Part shown: positions 33,617 through 41,552 of the stretch, piece by piece
How positions within the stretch are numbered: position 1 is the first letter of the stretch
Layout of the letters: each line of letters starts with the position of its first letter
Assembly (NCBI GenBank): GCA_007618135.1
Contig: PHFX01000163.1
Span: forward strand, 1-41,895
From: Candidatus Brocadia sp. WS118
GTDB taxonomy: Bacteria > Planctomycetota > Brocadiia > Brocadiales > Brocadiaceae
Direction: 5' to 3'
DNA: 41,895 nucleotides
Translations under genes and position numbers: made by a program
The notes under the pieces: model-generated
What the model was told of the DNA's origin: nothing
What the model saw: only the letters and a program-made list of their open reading frames with translations
Databases searched by the model: none

Positions 33617-33630
33617 GCTTTTATGTTAGC
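33565..33630 (+). other. attC recombination site
   Basis: 66 bases from GCCTAAC (R'', fits RYYYAAC) to GTTAGC (R'). Inner arms form a stem: CGG..TGGCAC pairs with GTGCCA.CCG around an AAAAAGCC loop, and CCGCTGAGC matches the usual right-hand L box. The layout (imperfect palindrome closing a small cassette, stop codon inside) is classic attC. R' differs from GTTRRRY at one position. Confidence 0.85.
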
Positions 33631-33683
33631 ACTTCAGAGACAATGACTTTACAAAAGACAATTGACATGCATCTAAAAAATAC

Positions 33684-34060
33684 CGTAACACTTTAGCTTT
33701 TTGAAAAATCTCAAGAGAAAGCCTTGTTTTGCTGGCTATATCAGGACGAATATACAGGGAGAGGCAGATTCAAAACATGTCTTTGCAATTTCCAAATCCT
33801 GAAAGGATGTCATGATTATAGCCAAATGATGCATTTTTGCCTGTTAACCCCGCAGGGGTAACATTGGTTTATTATACCGGTGTAATGGTATTTTTATTTC
33901 ACCCCTTCAGGGTTGTGTATTTTATCTGCCCATGGTTCTATAATCATTTCAGCCCTTCGGGCTTTTTTACCGCATACCAGATTTTGTTTTTATTGCGTGT
34001 GAATACCTTCAGGTACGTACCCACAGAGAAAGGTGTTTTTCAAAAAGCTAAAGTGTTACG
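33684..34060. mobile_element. 377-bp MITE with perfect 25-bp terminal inverted repeats
   Basis: 33684-33708 is the exact reverse complement of 34036-34060 (CGTAACACTTTAGCTTTTTG and five A). TA lies near both ends, so a TA target is possible. The interior has no real gene but three small hairpins, CCCCGCAGGGG, CCCCTTCAGGG and GCCCTTCGGGC, spaced 50-70 bases apart. It was inserted between the attC site and higB. Confidence 0.85.
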
Positions 34061-34211
34061 TATATTGACCTTTAAATAATTACATCGGGTATACAGGTTG
34101 TAAACCTCCTGTGGAATTGAATCGGCAACAGCAGTGTAGAATGGATATCATTTCTATGAGACAATTAGTTTATAATTGATAACAGCATGAGTTCCATGCT
34201 ATCATAAATGT

Positions 34212-34505
34212 GTGATTCAGTCATTCAAAGACAAAGGAACGGAAGATGTTTTCAACGGTAAAAATTCTAAAGATGCAAGAAAAACATGCCCACAGTCATT
34301 ATGGAAGATTGCGTCAAGGAAGCTGGATCAACTTGATTCTGTACGACATCTCAGTGAATTACGTGTTCCCCCAAACAATAAACTGGAAACCCTAACGAGA
34401 GACAGAAAAGGGCAATATAGTATAAGAATTAATGATCAATATCGTATATGTTTCACATGGCAGGAATCCGGACCAAAAAACGTTGAGATTACGGATTATC
34501 ATTGA
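34212..34505 (+). CDS. higB: HigB-type toxin (RelE superfamily)
   Basis: 97 residues. Family wording: MIQSFKDKGTEDVFNG, ASRKLDQLDSVRHLSELRVPPNNKLETLTRDRKGQYSIRINDQYRICF and the closing VEITDYH. HigB toxins are ribosome-dependent mRNA endonucleases. The start is a GTG at 34212 with no clear ribosome site. The toxin gene comes first and the HigA antitoxin follows 30 bases later, the normal order for this family. Confidence 0.93.
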   Translation: MIQSFKDKGTEDVFNGKNSKDARKTCPQSLWKIASRKLDQLDSVRHLSELRVPPNNKLETLTRDRKGQYSIRINDQYRICFTWQESGPKNVEITDYH

Positions 34506-34535
34506 TAGAAGTTAAGGTATTTTACGGAGGTAAAT

Positions 34536-34865
34536 ATGATTCGCATACCAACACAGAGAGAGCCAACCCACCCTGGGGAGATGCTTCTTGAAGAATTTCT
34601 AATCCCTATGAGTATTACCCAGCGGGAACTGGCAAAGGAAATTCATGTTCCATACCAGAGAATCAATGAAATTATCAACAAACGCCGCGGTGTGACACCC
34701 AGTACTGCTTTACGGCTTGCAAAATTCTTTGGAGTTTCAGAAGATTTTTGGATGAATCTGCAACTGAGATGGGATCTATATAAAGCAAAACTCAATGAAG
34801 CAAAAGAATTAAAGACGATTAGATCCCTCGAAAGGAATGCGTCACTGGTTCATTCACAAATTTGA
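34536..34865 (+). CDS. higA: HigA-type antitoxin (XRE family)
   Basis: 109 residues. It begins with the family motif REPTHPGEMLLEEFL, followed by a helix-turn-helix (about 29-75: ITQRELAKEIHVPYQRINEI and GVTPSTALRLAKFFGVSEDFW), then MNLQLRWDLYKAK. It binds HigB and represses the operon. GGAGG lies eight bases before the ATG. No terminator is evident before the next convergent gene. Confidence 0.94.
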   Translation: MIRIPTQREPTHPGEMLLEEFLIPMSITQRELAKEIHVPYQRINEIINKRRGVTPSTALRLAKFFGVSEDFWMNLQLRWDLYKAKLNEAKELKTIRSLERNASLVHSQI

Positions 34866-35011
34866 CGGTTGATTCACGGCAGAAAAAACTTGTTGCCGCA
34901 GGCCCATTGCCAGTTGCGTAGTACGATGATAATGCTTATCGGGGAAGGGAAAAAATAGTGCTTATTTTGCCGTCAAATCATTCCTGTTAAAATGCCCCAT
35001 CGTCTACTGTT

Positions 35012-35938
35012 TTAGAGTCGTGAGCCGACTGCAAGATAGTGCGCCTCCCTGTCACTTTCCGGAAGCGCAAGGAAGGCGTCAATTTTTGACAGCATGGTTT
35101 GTTTGTCTCCAACTACCCTGCCAGATACCTGGACATAATTGTTTCCGTGATCGCAGGTCACGAACGTGGAAATGCTATGAAGCTGTTCGATCAACAGCCT
35201 GAGTTCCAGGACGGTGCCTTCCGGTGTTTGCGGATTAAAATTACCGGTGCGTATTTCATGAAGAAGCGGGGATTCCGGGCCAGAAAACGGGGTATTACTT
35301 TCATACGGCCAAAGCCTCCTGATGCGCACGATTTCCGGTGCAGTTTCATTGATGAGCCTTGCCGTTTCCTGAATATGCCGCTGCCAATGATCCCTGCCGC
35401 CAAGTCCCAGGAGGATATAAAAGGAGATTTCGATACCCTCCCCTTTGAGCCAGGCTGCGGTTTCCTTTACCATTTCAGGCGTTTGCCCTTTCCGGTGAAA
35501 GCGCAAGGTCTCGGCATCTCCTGATTCAAGGCCGATATGTACCCTATTCAGACCCGCCTGTGCAAGTATCTGAATGGCGTCTTTTCTCAGTTTCCAGAGT
35601 GTTGATACCCTGGCATAACAGGTGAGTCTCCTGATCGGGAAGGCGTTGCGAAGGTATCTGGCGATTTCGACAAAGGCATCAACCCCTGCCTGTAATGGAT
35701 CAGCATCACCGATGAATACAGTTTCCGCATCGGGGTGTTGAAGTTTGAGCATGTCTATATCGTGTTTGATTTCGGCTACTGACCGGATGGAAAATCCTGG
35801 TTCTCCAAGGTAGGGATAGATACCGCAGAAACGGCAGCGGTTCCATTTGCACCCCCTGGTGACGCGCACGAGCAGGCTACGCCATTCGCTCGGCGGGCGG
35901 ATGACAGGTATTTCAGGCGTTTCGTTTCTCGTAATCAT
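35012..35938 (-). CDS. Radical SAM enzyme
   Basis: 308 residues. The cluster motif is RGCKWNRCRFCGIY, with Cys30, Cys35 and Cys38: a CX4CX2C spacing rather than the usual CX3CX2C. SAM-binding features follow: TVFIGDADPLQAG, VHIGLESGDAETLRFHRKGQ and ISFYILLGLGGRDHW. There is no B12-binding or SPASM domain. The nearest general group is Elp3/MiaB-like or COG1032-type proteins; the reaction is unknown. The start is the ATG at 35938. It shares direction with the MBL-fold hydrolase, which is 81 bases upstream, so an operon is possible. Confidence 0.87.
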   Translation of the reverse strand: MITRNETPEIPVIRPPSEWRSLLVRVTRGCKWNRCRFCGIYPYLGEPGFSIRSVAEIKHDIDMLKLQHPDAETVFIGDADPLQAGVDAFVEIARYLRNAFPIRRLTCYARVSTLWKLRKDAIQILAQAGLNRVHIGLESGDAETLRFHRKGQTPEMVKETAAWLKGEGIEISFYILLGLGGRDHWQRHIQETARLINETAPEIVRIRRLWPYESNTPFSGPESPLLHEIRTGNFNPQTPEGTVLELRLLIEQLHSISTFVTCDHGNNYVQVSGRVVGDKQTMLSKIDAFLALPESDREAHYLAVGSRL

Positions 35939-36019
35939 CAATACGTCTTTCTAACCACAAAGGCACGAAGGGCACAAAGAAAAATTGAGACTTGTTTGCA
36001 TGAATACATATGCCATCAC

Positions 36020-36589
36020 TTATCTGAAAAAGGGATTGGTATATTTTTCAACACCTACGGTGGTCATGGGTCCGTGGGCGGGAAAGACCGTGGTTTCGTC
36101 CGGCAAGGAGAAGATATGCTTGCGGATATGATCGATCTGGCGCTTTGCGTCTTTTAGCGAACCTGTGCCTCCAACCGTTCCGCAAAAAAGGGCGTCACCG
36201 GTAAACACGCAACCGGGCACCGAGTAAGAGATGCCACACGGTGTGTGTCCCGGTATGGGGAGTGCCTGAAATCGTAAGTGCCCGACGTCGATGATCTCAC
36301 CACCCCGCAATGCATGGCTGACGGCATCGACCTCACCCTCTCCGGCGTAGCTTTGTACTTGATAGCGGCTTTTGAACTCAGTCAATCCTTCGGTATGATC
36401 CCAATGACCATGCGTAATAAAGAGATACTTCAGTACGATTTGCCGCCCTTTTATAAAGTCCTCAACCTCAGGGCTGAAGCCACCCGGATCGATAAATGCC
36501 CCGATCCGCGTATCGGGATCGGCCACCAAATACCCGTTAATCGGGAAGCTTCCTACCGTAAAGCGTCTCAATATCAGATCATTTATCAT
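36020..36589 (-). CDS. Metallo-beta-lactamase-fold hydrolase (glyoxalase II-like)
   Basis: 189 residues. Metal ligands are visible: His60-Gly-His62-Trp-Asp64-His65 (FITHGHWDHTEG), His in PIPGHTPCG, Asp in VFTGDALFCGTVGG and His in VFPAHGPMTTVGVEKYTNPF. This is the two-metal site of the family, and the short C-terminus matches small hydroxyacylglutathione-hydrolase-like proteins rather than true GloB. The substrate is probably a thioester, but that is inference. The start is the ATG at 36589 (MINDLILRRF); the frame extends up to a TTG with no support. Confidence 0.88.
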   Translation of the reverse strand: MINDLILRRFTVGSFPINGYLVADPDTRIGAFIDPGGFSPEVEDFIKGRQIVLKYLFITHGHWDHTEGLTEFKSRYQVQSYAGEGEVDAVSHALRGGEIIDVGHLRFQALPIPGHTPCGISYSVPGCVFTGDALFCGTVGGTGSLKDAKRQIDHIRKHIFSLPDETTVFPAHGPMTTVGVEKYTNPFFR

Positions 36590-36822
36590 GATGCAATAAT
36601 CAGCGTGCGATGTATGTGTGGTATAAATTTTGAGAAAAGTCAGAAGCAATCGAAACTATTGTAAGTACACCGTGGTATAATATTACTCTGTAAAAACTTC
36701 TTTTTTTAGCAAGTTTTTTCACAACCCCCTACACCCCCTTTTCTAAGGGGGATTTGGTGCGGCTTCGCTGTCGCTCGCAATGACCAGCACCTGTCAAAGT
36801 ATTTAAGACGTTTACTATATCT

Positions 36823-37467
36823 CTAATCGTACCGAATCCTCTCCAGGTTGGCGGCCTGGTGGATATCGGTATCAATCCACTTCGTATCAATGAGCCTGGC
36901 CTTATGGAATACCGATTCGTTGAGAGTACATTTCTCAAAAGAGCAGCGAATGAAGGTTGCCGCCCGGAAGATGGCCTTTTGCAAGCGACATTCCGCGAAC
37001 GTTGTTTCAAGAAAGACCGCAGAGGGAAAACGAGTAAAAAAATAATCTTCCTGCTCAAACCGGCAGTTTTGCCACCAGGTGCCGCTAAAGGAGACCTCGC
37101 TGAGCCGGGATCCCCGGAGGTTACAATTGGAAAAAACAGAGAGGCCAAATGAACTGAGTTCTCCCTTCGTCGCCTCAAACGTGCATTCGGAGAAATGACT
37201 GCCGGTAAGAAAAGAATTCCTGACTTCCAAACCTGTCCACGAGCAGTCTTGATAATATCCCTGGTCACCCAGGACGTGGTCAACGGAAAAATGCTGAAAG
37301 CGGGTAGCCTGTGCACGGAGATAGCGGCAACGCCCATCCCGCAGTGTAAAGGACTGAACCGTACTGCCAATCAGACACCGGCTAGAGAAATCAGCCTTCG
37401 TCAGGTTCATCCCTGAAACTGTTTCCTGCATAAATATCGTTCTATCCTGATCCAGGCTTTCTTTCAT
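36823..37467 (-). CDS. Pentapeptide-repeat protein
   Basis: 214 residues made largely of A(D/N)LxX-like pentapeptides, such as ADFSSRCLIGS, SHFSECTFEATKG, CNLRGSRLSEVSFSGTWWQN, ATFIRCSFEKCTLNESVF and KARLIDTKW. These form a right-handed quadrilateral beta-helix. The function of such proteins varies; some mimic DNA and protect gyrase, but nothing here shows that. Cytoplasmic. The start is the ATG at 37467, with a GTG at 37476 as alternative. It lies 19 bases downstream of the zinc-ribbon gene, likely co-transcribed. Confidence 0.85.
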   Translation of the reverse strand: MKESLDQDRTIFMQETVSGMNLTKADFSSRCLIGSTVQSFTLRDGRCRYLRAQATRFQHFSVDHVLGDQGYYQDCSWTGLEVRNSFLTGSHFSECTFEATKGELSSFGLSVFSNCNLRGSRLSEVSFSGTWWQNCRFEQEDYFFTRFPSAVFLETTFAECRLQKAIFRAATFIRCSFEKCTLNESVFHKARLIDTKWIDTDIHQAANLERIRYD

Positions 37468-37486
37468 GGGACTCACAATCAAATTC

Positions 37487-37990
37487 TTATTTGCGAAGGT
37501 TTCTGCCCTTTAAATATTTTTGATATCGCTCTTTACCAACGCATTCACTTCCCACGGGACATTTTTCAATGCAGCTTTCAGGTACGTCACGCTGTACCGT
37601 TTTTCCACAACTCTCGCAGGAAAACTCATGCTCGAAACCCGCCACCGATGCGGTGCCCTTTGTTTGGCAATGCGGACATAATACATCGATAATTTCTACC
37701 CTTTTTACCTTTTCAGCCCCGGGGCATTGAAAGAAACCGGGCTTTTTAAATTTCTCTGGAGAAGGCGGAGAAAATTCCTTTACTTTTGAAAGGGTTTGGG
37801 CGGCTAAAATACGAAGGGGCATGCGCTGTTCTTTTCCTAAAAATTCCTGAAGCGCCTTCATGATTTCACGATTTCCTTTTCCAATCCTGCCAATCTCTTC
37901 AAGGCACTGCTTTACGGTCTCGGCATTCCCATGATATAATCCCTGCAAAAGCACTGCACTATCGGTGGTGTTGGAGGTAAGGTCTTTCAT
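37487..37990 (-). CDS. Zinc-ribbon protein of unknown function
   Basis: 167 residues. The first half is helical (about 5-75; AVLLQGLYHGNAETVKQCLEE), like a HEAT-type helix pair. The second half has Cys pairs LCPHC and SCESC, about 20 residues apart, a zinc ribbon, then ESCIEKCPVGSEC with three more Cys. Start at the ATG at 37990. It is the first gene of a probable pair with the pentapeptide protein. The divergent frame at 38037 shares its promoter region. Not assigned to a named family. Confidence 0.75.
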   Translation of the reverse strand: MKDLTSNTTDSAVLLQGLYHGNAETVKQCLEEIGRIGKGNREIMKALQEFLGKEQRMPLRILAAQTLSKVKEFSPPSPEKFKKPGFFQCPGAEKVKRVEIIDVLCPHCQTKGTASVAGFEHEFSCESCGKTVQRDVPESCIEKCPVGSECVGKERYQKYLKGRNLRK

Positions 37991-38036
37991 GATGCTATGA
38001 GAAGATATCACTGGTTAAGAGAAGATTCGTTCCAAG

Positions 38037-38381
38037 ATGGGAAAATACGGTATTTTCTGCAACAGGTCAAGAGAAATTTTGGAAAGAACTACAAGTCTGG
38101 CAGGGTGGGCATTACTCACCATTTTGGCCTACACCCAAAGCGAAATCCAACAAAGCGAATTATTCACACCCGACTTTTACGTCACATATCTAAATACCAT
38201 GGACGTGCCTGCGCTCAGCGCGCAAGCAGGTATGATCGTAAAAAAAGACAAATGCACGAATTCTCAAAGTGTGTTGTTTAACAACATGCTGGAATACCTC
38301 TTTTGTCGGCATTCCAATGCTGGAGATTCGCCTGTACCGTTAGGAGGAAAGGGAGGTGAAAGCCTTCCCTACCTTACTTAA
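38037..38381 (+). CDS. Possible small membrane protein
   Basis: 114 residues from the ATG at 38037. One hydrophobic segment (about 18-33, SLAGWALLTILAY) is followed by a soluble tail. From about 38290 on, the codons run through a palindromic stretch (GGAATACC...GGCATTCC), so the C-terminus may be repeat sequence. There is no clear ribosome site. It is divergent from the zinc-ribbon gene by 46 bases. I cannot exclude chance. Confidence 0.35.
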   Translation: MGKYGIFCNRSREILERTTSLAGWALLTILAYTQSEIQQSELFTPDFYVTYLNTMDVPALSAQAGMIVKKDKCTNSQSVLFNNMLEYLFCRHSNAGDSPVPLGGKGGESLPYLT

Positions 38382-38453
38382 TATTTAAGATGCGTCCCTT
38401 ATCAACCCTTCAGTGATAATGTATGCGCTTACTACGAGATATATCAAGCGATA

Positions 38454-38717
38454 TCATATATCTCCGGTATAGGTAGATGACCATCCAAGTAATTTTTTTA
38501 ATTTCTGACTCGGATTGAATTTGAATGCGCACGAATGCCCCCTAAAATCCAGATAAAAACTCCCCAATCCTGTCAGTGAAACGCCTTGTCCTTCCTTAAA
38601 TGCTTCATAAAGCGAATCGGTTACACCATCCACCCAGTCAGAGGCCGTTTTTTCATCCGCGTTCATTTTCATTGCAAGCTTTTGTATAAATTCTTTTTTT
38701 GTAAGAGACTTGCTCAA
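38454..38717 (-). CDS. HU-family DNA-binding protein
   Basis: 87 residues, normal length. It begins SKSLTKKEFIQKLAMKMN, then TASDWVDGVTDSLYEAFKEGQGVSLTGLGSF, and ends VFKFN-like (AFKFNPSQKLKKLLGWSS), the pattern of HU/IHF-like proteins common in planctomycetes and similar bacteria. It bends or packages DNA as a dimer. The start is a TTG at 38717 with AGGAG about ten bases upstream. It stands alone. Confidence 0.85.
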   Translation of the reverse strand: MSKSLTKKEFIQKLAMKMNADEKTASDWVDGVTDSLYEAFKEGQGVSLTGLGSFYLDFRGHSCAFKFNPSQKLKKLLGWSSTYTGDI

Positions 38718-38866
38718 GGTTGTTTTACTCCTATGGGCCCAGCCGAAAGCAACTTGTTTTTGGCTAAACCCTACACAAATTTGTTCATAAAGCGTTACCG
38801 ATTACCGTCCATCATGGAAAATTGAAGAATATGCCTGTCGCACCGGACTGTCACACCGTCTCATAT

Positions 38867-39049
38867 TCAGAAACCTATAAACGCAGCATTATTTAAGATT
38901 TGCTTTGCACTGCACCAGAAGTTCTTCTGCTTTTTCAACGCATGGCGCTTGATAACATCCCAAAATGCCTCTTTTATCAACGCCACAGTTGCTTCATGGC
39001 ATAATATGCTCTTTCTATTGCGGAGTATTACAGTGAAGTAATTTGTTGG
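38867..39049 (-). pseudogene. Fragment of a second RAYT-type transposase
   Basis: On the minus strand from about 39049 the frame reads NYFTVILRNRKSILCHEATV and ALIKEAFWDVIKRH, which matches the N-terminal part of REP-associated transposases (YFFTV..L.NR...L). It then degrades and stops at 38867, before any HxH motif. Its 5' end is cut by the GGTTGGGTT repeat at 39043. The remaining gap 38718-38866 shows nothing. Confidence 0.5.
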
Positions 39050-39074
39050 GTTGGGTTGGGTTTCGCTTCACACA
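39043..39074. repeat. GGTTGGGTT-family repeat
   Basis: TTGTTGGGTTGGGTTGGG followed by TTTCGCTTCAC. It abuts the RAYT fragment and the end of the endonuclease gene. Confidence 0.6.
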
Positions 39075-39089
39075 ACACAAGGCTAGATT

Positions 39090-40187
39090 TCATTTAAACA
39101 AAGTTAATTGTTGTGGTATTTTATTCCTATCCAAATAGCTTTTAAAAATCTCATATTTTCTCTTTAAATATTGACTCTCAGGAACTCCATCATACAGGTA
39201 ATGAAAAAGTTTTACGCTGTCCTTTGTCCCATATCTGAAATAATAACTAACATTTCCTTTCTTACTTCGCCTGTCCTCATAAAGTTTTACAGCAGATAAA
39301 CCCTGCTTATGTAAGTATTCAACTAAGGCTTTTATAAACTCATAAGAACCACAAACAAAAGATGTTTTTAGATTACCGTTTCTCTTTTCAATATATACAC
39401 TTCCATCTCCATCCCAACACCCACGAATAAAATGTCTTACATACTCATCTGGAATTTCTGGGAATTTCATCGATAAGCTCTTGTTAGGAGTTAGCCCTAA
39501 CTTTACAAGCTGCTCAAAATATTTATCACAATTAATATGAAAATAATACAGTTCTCCTGCTGTAGTATTTTCATATTTTGCACGTCTTCGATATAGTATC
39601 TTTGAATCAGAACCTATAAGATTTAAAAATTTTTCAACCAATTCTTTCTCTCTTTGTGCAAATGTTAATCTACCAATCCTTAATGTTGTTTTTCTGATAG
39701 GGTCATTTAACATTCCTGGATCAATATTTCCATCTGTATAAATTAATCCCAACACATAGGCCATTTCATTTGACCATTTAGAAAAGAAATTTTCATTAAA
39801 ATGAACTTTACTTCTAGTTTTTTCTTCAATTTCCCCATCGCAATTTATAGAAGAGTATTTGATTTTCCCTTTGTCTAGAGCTATCGTTCGTGCTTCTGCC
39901 TTATCTCTTAATTTTATTTTGAACTTTTTAATGTGAAAATATACAGTATGTCTTGTGCAATCAGCAATCCTGCCAATATCTGATAGGGACAATTGTTTGT
40001 CTGTATATAATTCAGTTAACCTTTCTTTTGTTAAAAAGGCTGCCGATATACCTCTCTTATTTATTTTGTGATTCTTATGTTCAGCTTCAATTTTAAGAGT
40101 GTAGCATTTTCTACAAAGACCTTTTGCAACATGCTCTAGGTTTGTTGTTCCACATTTTACACACTTATCGTATTTTATTGACCACAT
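39090..40187 (-). CDS. Free-standing LAGLIDADG-type homing endonuclease with zinc-ribbon N-terminus
   Basis: 365 residues. Order: a Cys4 zinc ribbon (KCVKCGTT...LCRKCY, about 8-30), a helix-turn-helix-like stretch (SLSDIGRIADCTRHTVYFHI, about 68-87), and then two LAGLIDADG-like helices, AYVLGLIYTDGNID (about 145) and HFIRGCWDGDGSVYI (about 255), whose Asp residues would bind metal. Such enzymes cut long DNA sites and spread themselves. It lies in no host gene or recognisable intron. The ATG at 40187 is preferred; a TTG at 40247 would add 20 residues. Base composition is visibly more AT-rich than the surroundings, which suggests transfer. Confidence 0.82.
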   Translation of the reverse strand: MWSIKYDKCVKCGTTNLEHVAKGLCRKCYTLKIEAEHKNHKINKRGISAAFLTKERLTELYTDKQLSLSDIGRIADCTRHTVYFHIKKFKIKLRDKAEARTIALDKGKIKYSSINCDGEIEEKTRSKVHFNENFFSKWSNEMAYVLGLIYTDGNIDPGMLNDPIRKTTLRIGRLTFAQREKELVEKFLNLIGSDSKILYRRRAKYENTTAGELYYFHINCDKYFEQLVKLGLTPNKSLSMKFPEIPDEYVRHFIRGCWDGDGSVYIEKRNGNLKTSFVCGSYEFIKALVEYLHKQGLSAVKLYEDRRSKKGNVSYYFRYGTKDSVKLFHYLYDGVPESQYLKRKYEIFKSYLDRNKIPQQLTLFK

Positions 40188-40887
40188 ATCAAAAATATTC
40201 TTTGGCGCTAAGCCAATATTTAGTTGGTATTCCTCGAATTCAATCAATAAAAATTGCTAAATTAGATTTAATCGCTAAAACTACTTCCTTTTTTAAAGGT
40301 GCATAATGAATGGAACTCGCACGCAAATCTTGCGGTGTTTGTTGCTTGCAGTAATTTATCAGGTAGCAACATTAGGCAACGGACCTCTCCACTTGGAGTC
40401 GAAAAGGGTCGCATCTTAAATCTTCAATGATAGTCATGTTACACAGTAAAGTTGTGTAGGTTGGGTTGAGTGAAGCGAAACCCAACAAATCAAATTATTC
40501 TAATCCGAACGAGTCAGAACCAAATTGGGGACACATCCCTTTTTGAGTCTACCTTTATGTAAAAAGGAAATTTTTAGGTATAAGCAGTTGCTTTTTTCAA
40601 GTAAAACACGGACAAACAAGTTTGTCCATGCCACCCAAAAACCTGCTTAAATAAAATTAAAATCCTATACTATCAAGATATATAGTAAGAACGGATATTT
40701 CAATAGAATATTCGTTTGAGAAAAACTCTATTTGCGAACGATTGTCTTCTTGCCCTGACATTCTACGATGTCTCATTATCCTTACCAGATATGATGTCGA
40801 TGACATATTGAGTTTTATCAGATAGCCAAAATAATCAATCAAATTAATCCTCTGTTACACTACAATTCAATGTCATAATCTTAATCC
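40188..40887. other. Non-coding repeat-bearing gap
   Basis: About 700 bases. A GGTTGGGTT-family copy is at 40458-40486. AAATTGGGGACACATCCC at about 40522-40539 resembles sequence often seen next to RAYT/IS200-type transposases. A GGACAAAC/GTTTGTCC hairpin lies near 40609-40627. The segment around 40775-40803 resembles 41609-41640, and both contain ATATCCTTACC-type arms. No gene is convincing. Confidence 0.5.
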
Positions 40888-41289
40888 TCAGACAGTCCAA
40901 TCCACAACCTTTAAACTCTTTATACGCTTAAATTCCCTGATATTGTTTGTAACAAGGATAACGCCGCGACACAGGGCATGCGCCCCTATCAGTGTATCCA
41001 GAGAGCCGATAGGTTTACCAATCTTTTCAAGTTGCGAACGGACTATCCCATACGTTTCTGCCGCCTTTTCATCAAAAGAGGCAATTTCAAGAGGCAGGAC
41101 AAATTCTTCAAGGGCAATTCTATTTTGTTTCTTGTGCTGACTTTTGGCTACACCGTATTGAAGTTCTGCAAGGGTAATGGAAGAAATACCTACTTCGCCT
41201 GCGGTATGTTTTTTAAGATTCTCTATAATTTTCTCAGACCGACGTTTGATAAGGTAAATGCAGATATTGGTATCAAGCATGAACTTCAT
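40888..41289 (-). CDS. vapC: VapC-type PIN ribonuclease toxin
   Basis: 133 residues. PIN residues: Asp6 in MKFMLDTNICIYLIKRR, Glu in ITLAELQYGVAKS, Asp in GSLDTLIGAHAL and the closing VTNNIREFKRI. This wording matches the enterobacterial VapC/MvpA subgroup, which cleaves initiator tRNA. Start at the ATG at 41289, inside the antitoxin gene by 17 bases. Second gene of the operon. Confidence 0.94.
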   Translation of the reverse strand: MKFMLDTNICIYLIKRRSEKIIENLKKHTAGEVGISSITLAELQYGVAKSQHKKQNRIALEEFVLPLEIASFDEKAAETYGIVRSQLEKIGKPIGSLDTLIGAHALCRGVILVTNNIREFKRIKSLKVVDWTV

Positions 41290-41518
41290 CAAACAGTTCC
41301 TCCCGCTTCTGCGTTCCAGGCTGAGTTCTTTCGCTCATAAAATCATCAGAAAATTTTTCGAGACTCTTAATAAGTGTATCCCATGTCTTTTTTTCAGGAA
41401 TTAGGATTACTCGATTATTTTCTTTTTTGATAAACACGCGATCTCCTTCGAATCTGAACTCTTTTGGCAACCGCACTGCCTGGCTTTGTCCGTTTTTAAA
41501 AAGTTTTGCCGTCTTCAT
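41273..41518 (-). CDS. vapB: VapB-type antitoxin
   Basis: 81 residues with an AbrB-like N-terminus, KTAKLFKNGQSQAVRLPKEFRFEGDRVFI, typical of VapB, and a C-terminal toxin-binding tail (SLEKFSDDFMSERTQPGTQK). It neutralises VapC and represses the operon. GGAGGTGCAGT precedes the ATG. An AT-rich palindromic stretch at 41531-41552 is a plausible operator and promoter. Confidence 0.94.
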   Translation of the reverse strand: MKTAKLFKNGQSQAVRLPKEFRFEGDRVFIKKENNRVILIPEKKTWDTLIKSLEKFSDDFMSERTQPGTQKREELFDEVHA

Positions 41519-41530
41519 ACTGCACCTCCA

Positions 41531-41552
41531 TATAATATATATTATTAATATA
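41531..41552 (-). promoter_or_regulatory. Putative vapBC operator/promoter
   Basis: TATAATATATATTATTAATA followed by TA, nearly self-complementary, starts 13 bases upstream of the vapB ATG and overlaps a possible -10 box. The position fits VapB autoregulation; binding is not shown. Confidence 0.4.

Noticed and set aside
33837-34079. 80-codon frame
   Set aside because: It lies inside the MITE and crosses its right inverted repeat; no start signal.
36729-37370. 213-codon minus-strand frame overlapping the pentapeptide gene
   Set aside because: The other minus-strand frame has clear pentapeptide repeats; this one is Pro/Arg-rich and runs into repeat DNA.
40657-40842. 61-codon minus-strand frame
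   Set aside because: It has no ribosome site and partly overlaps a sequence that resembles 41609-41640, so it is likely repeat DNA.
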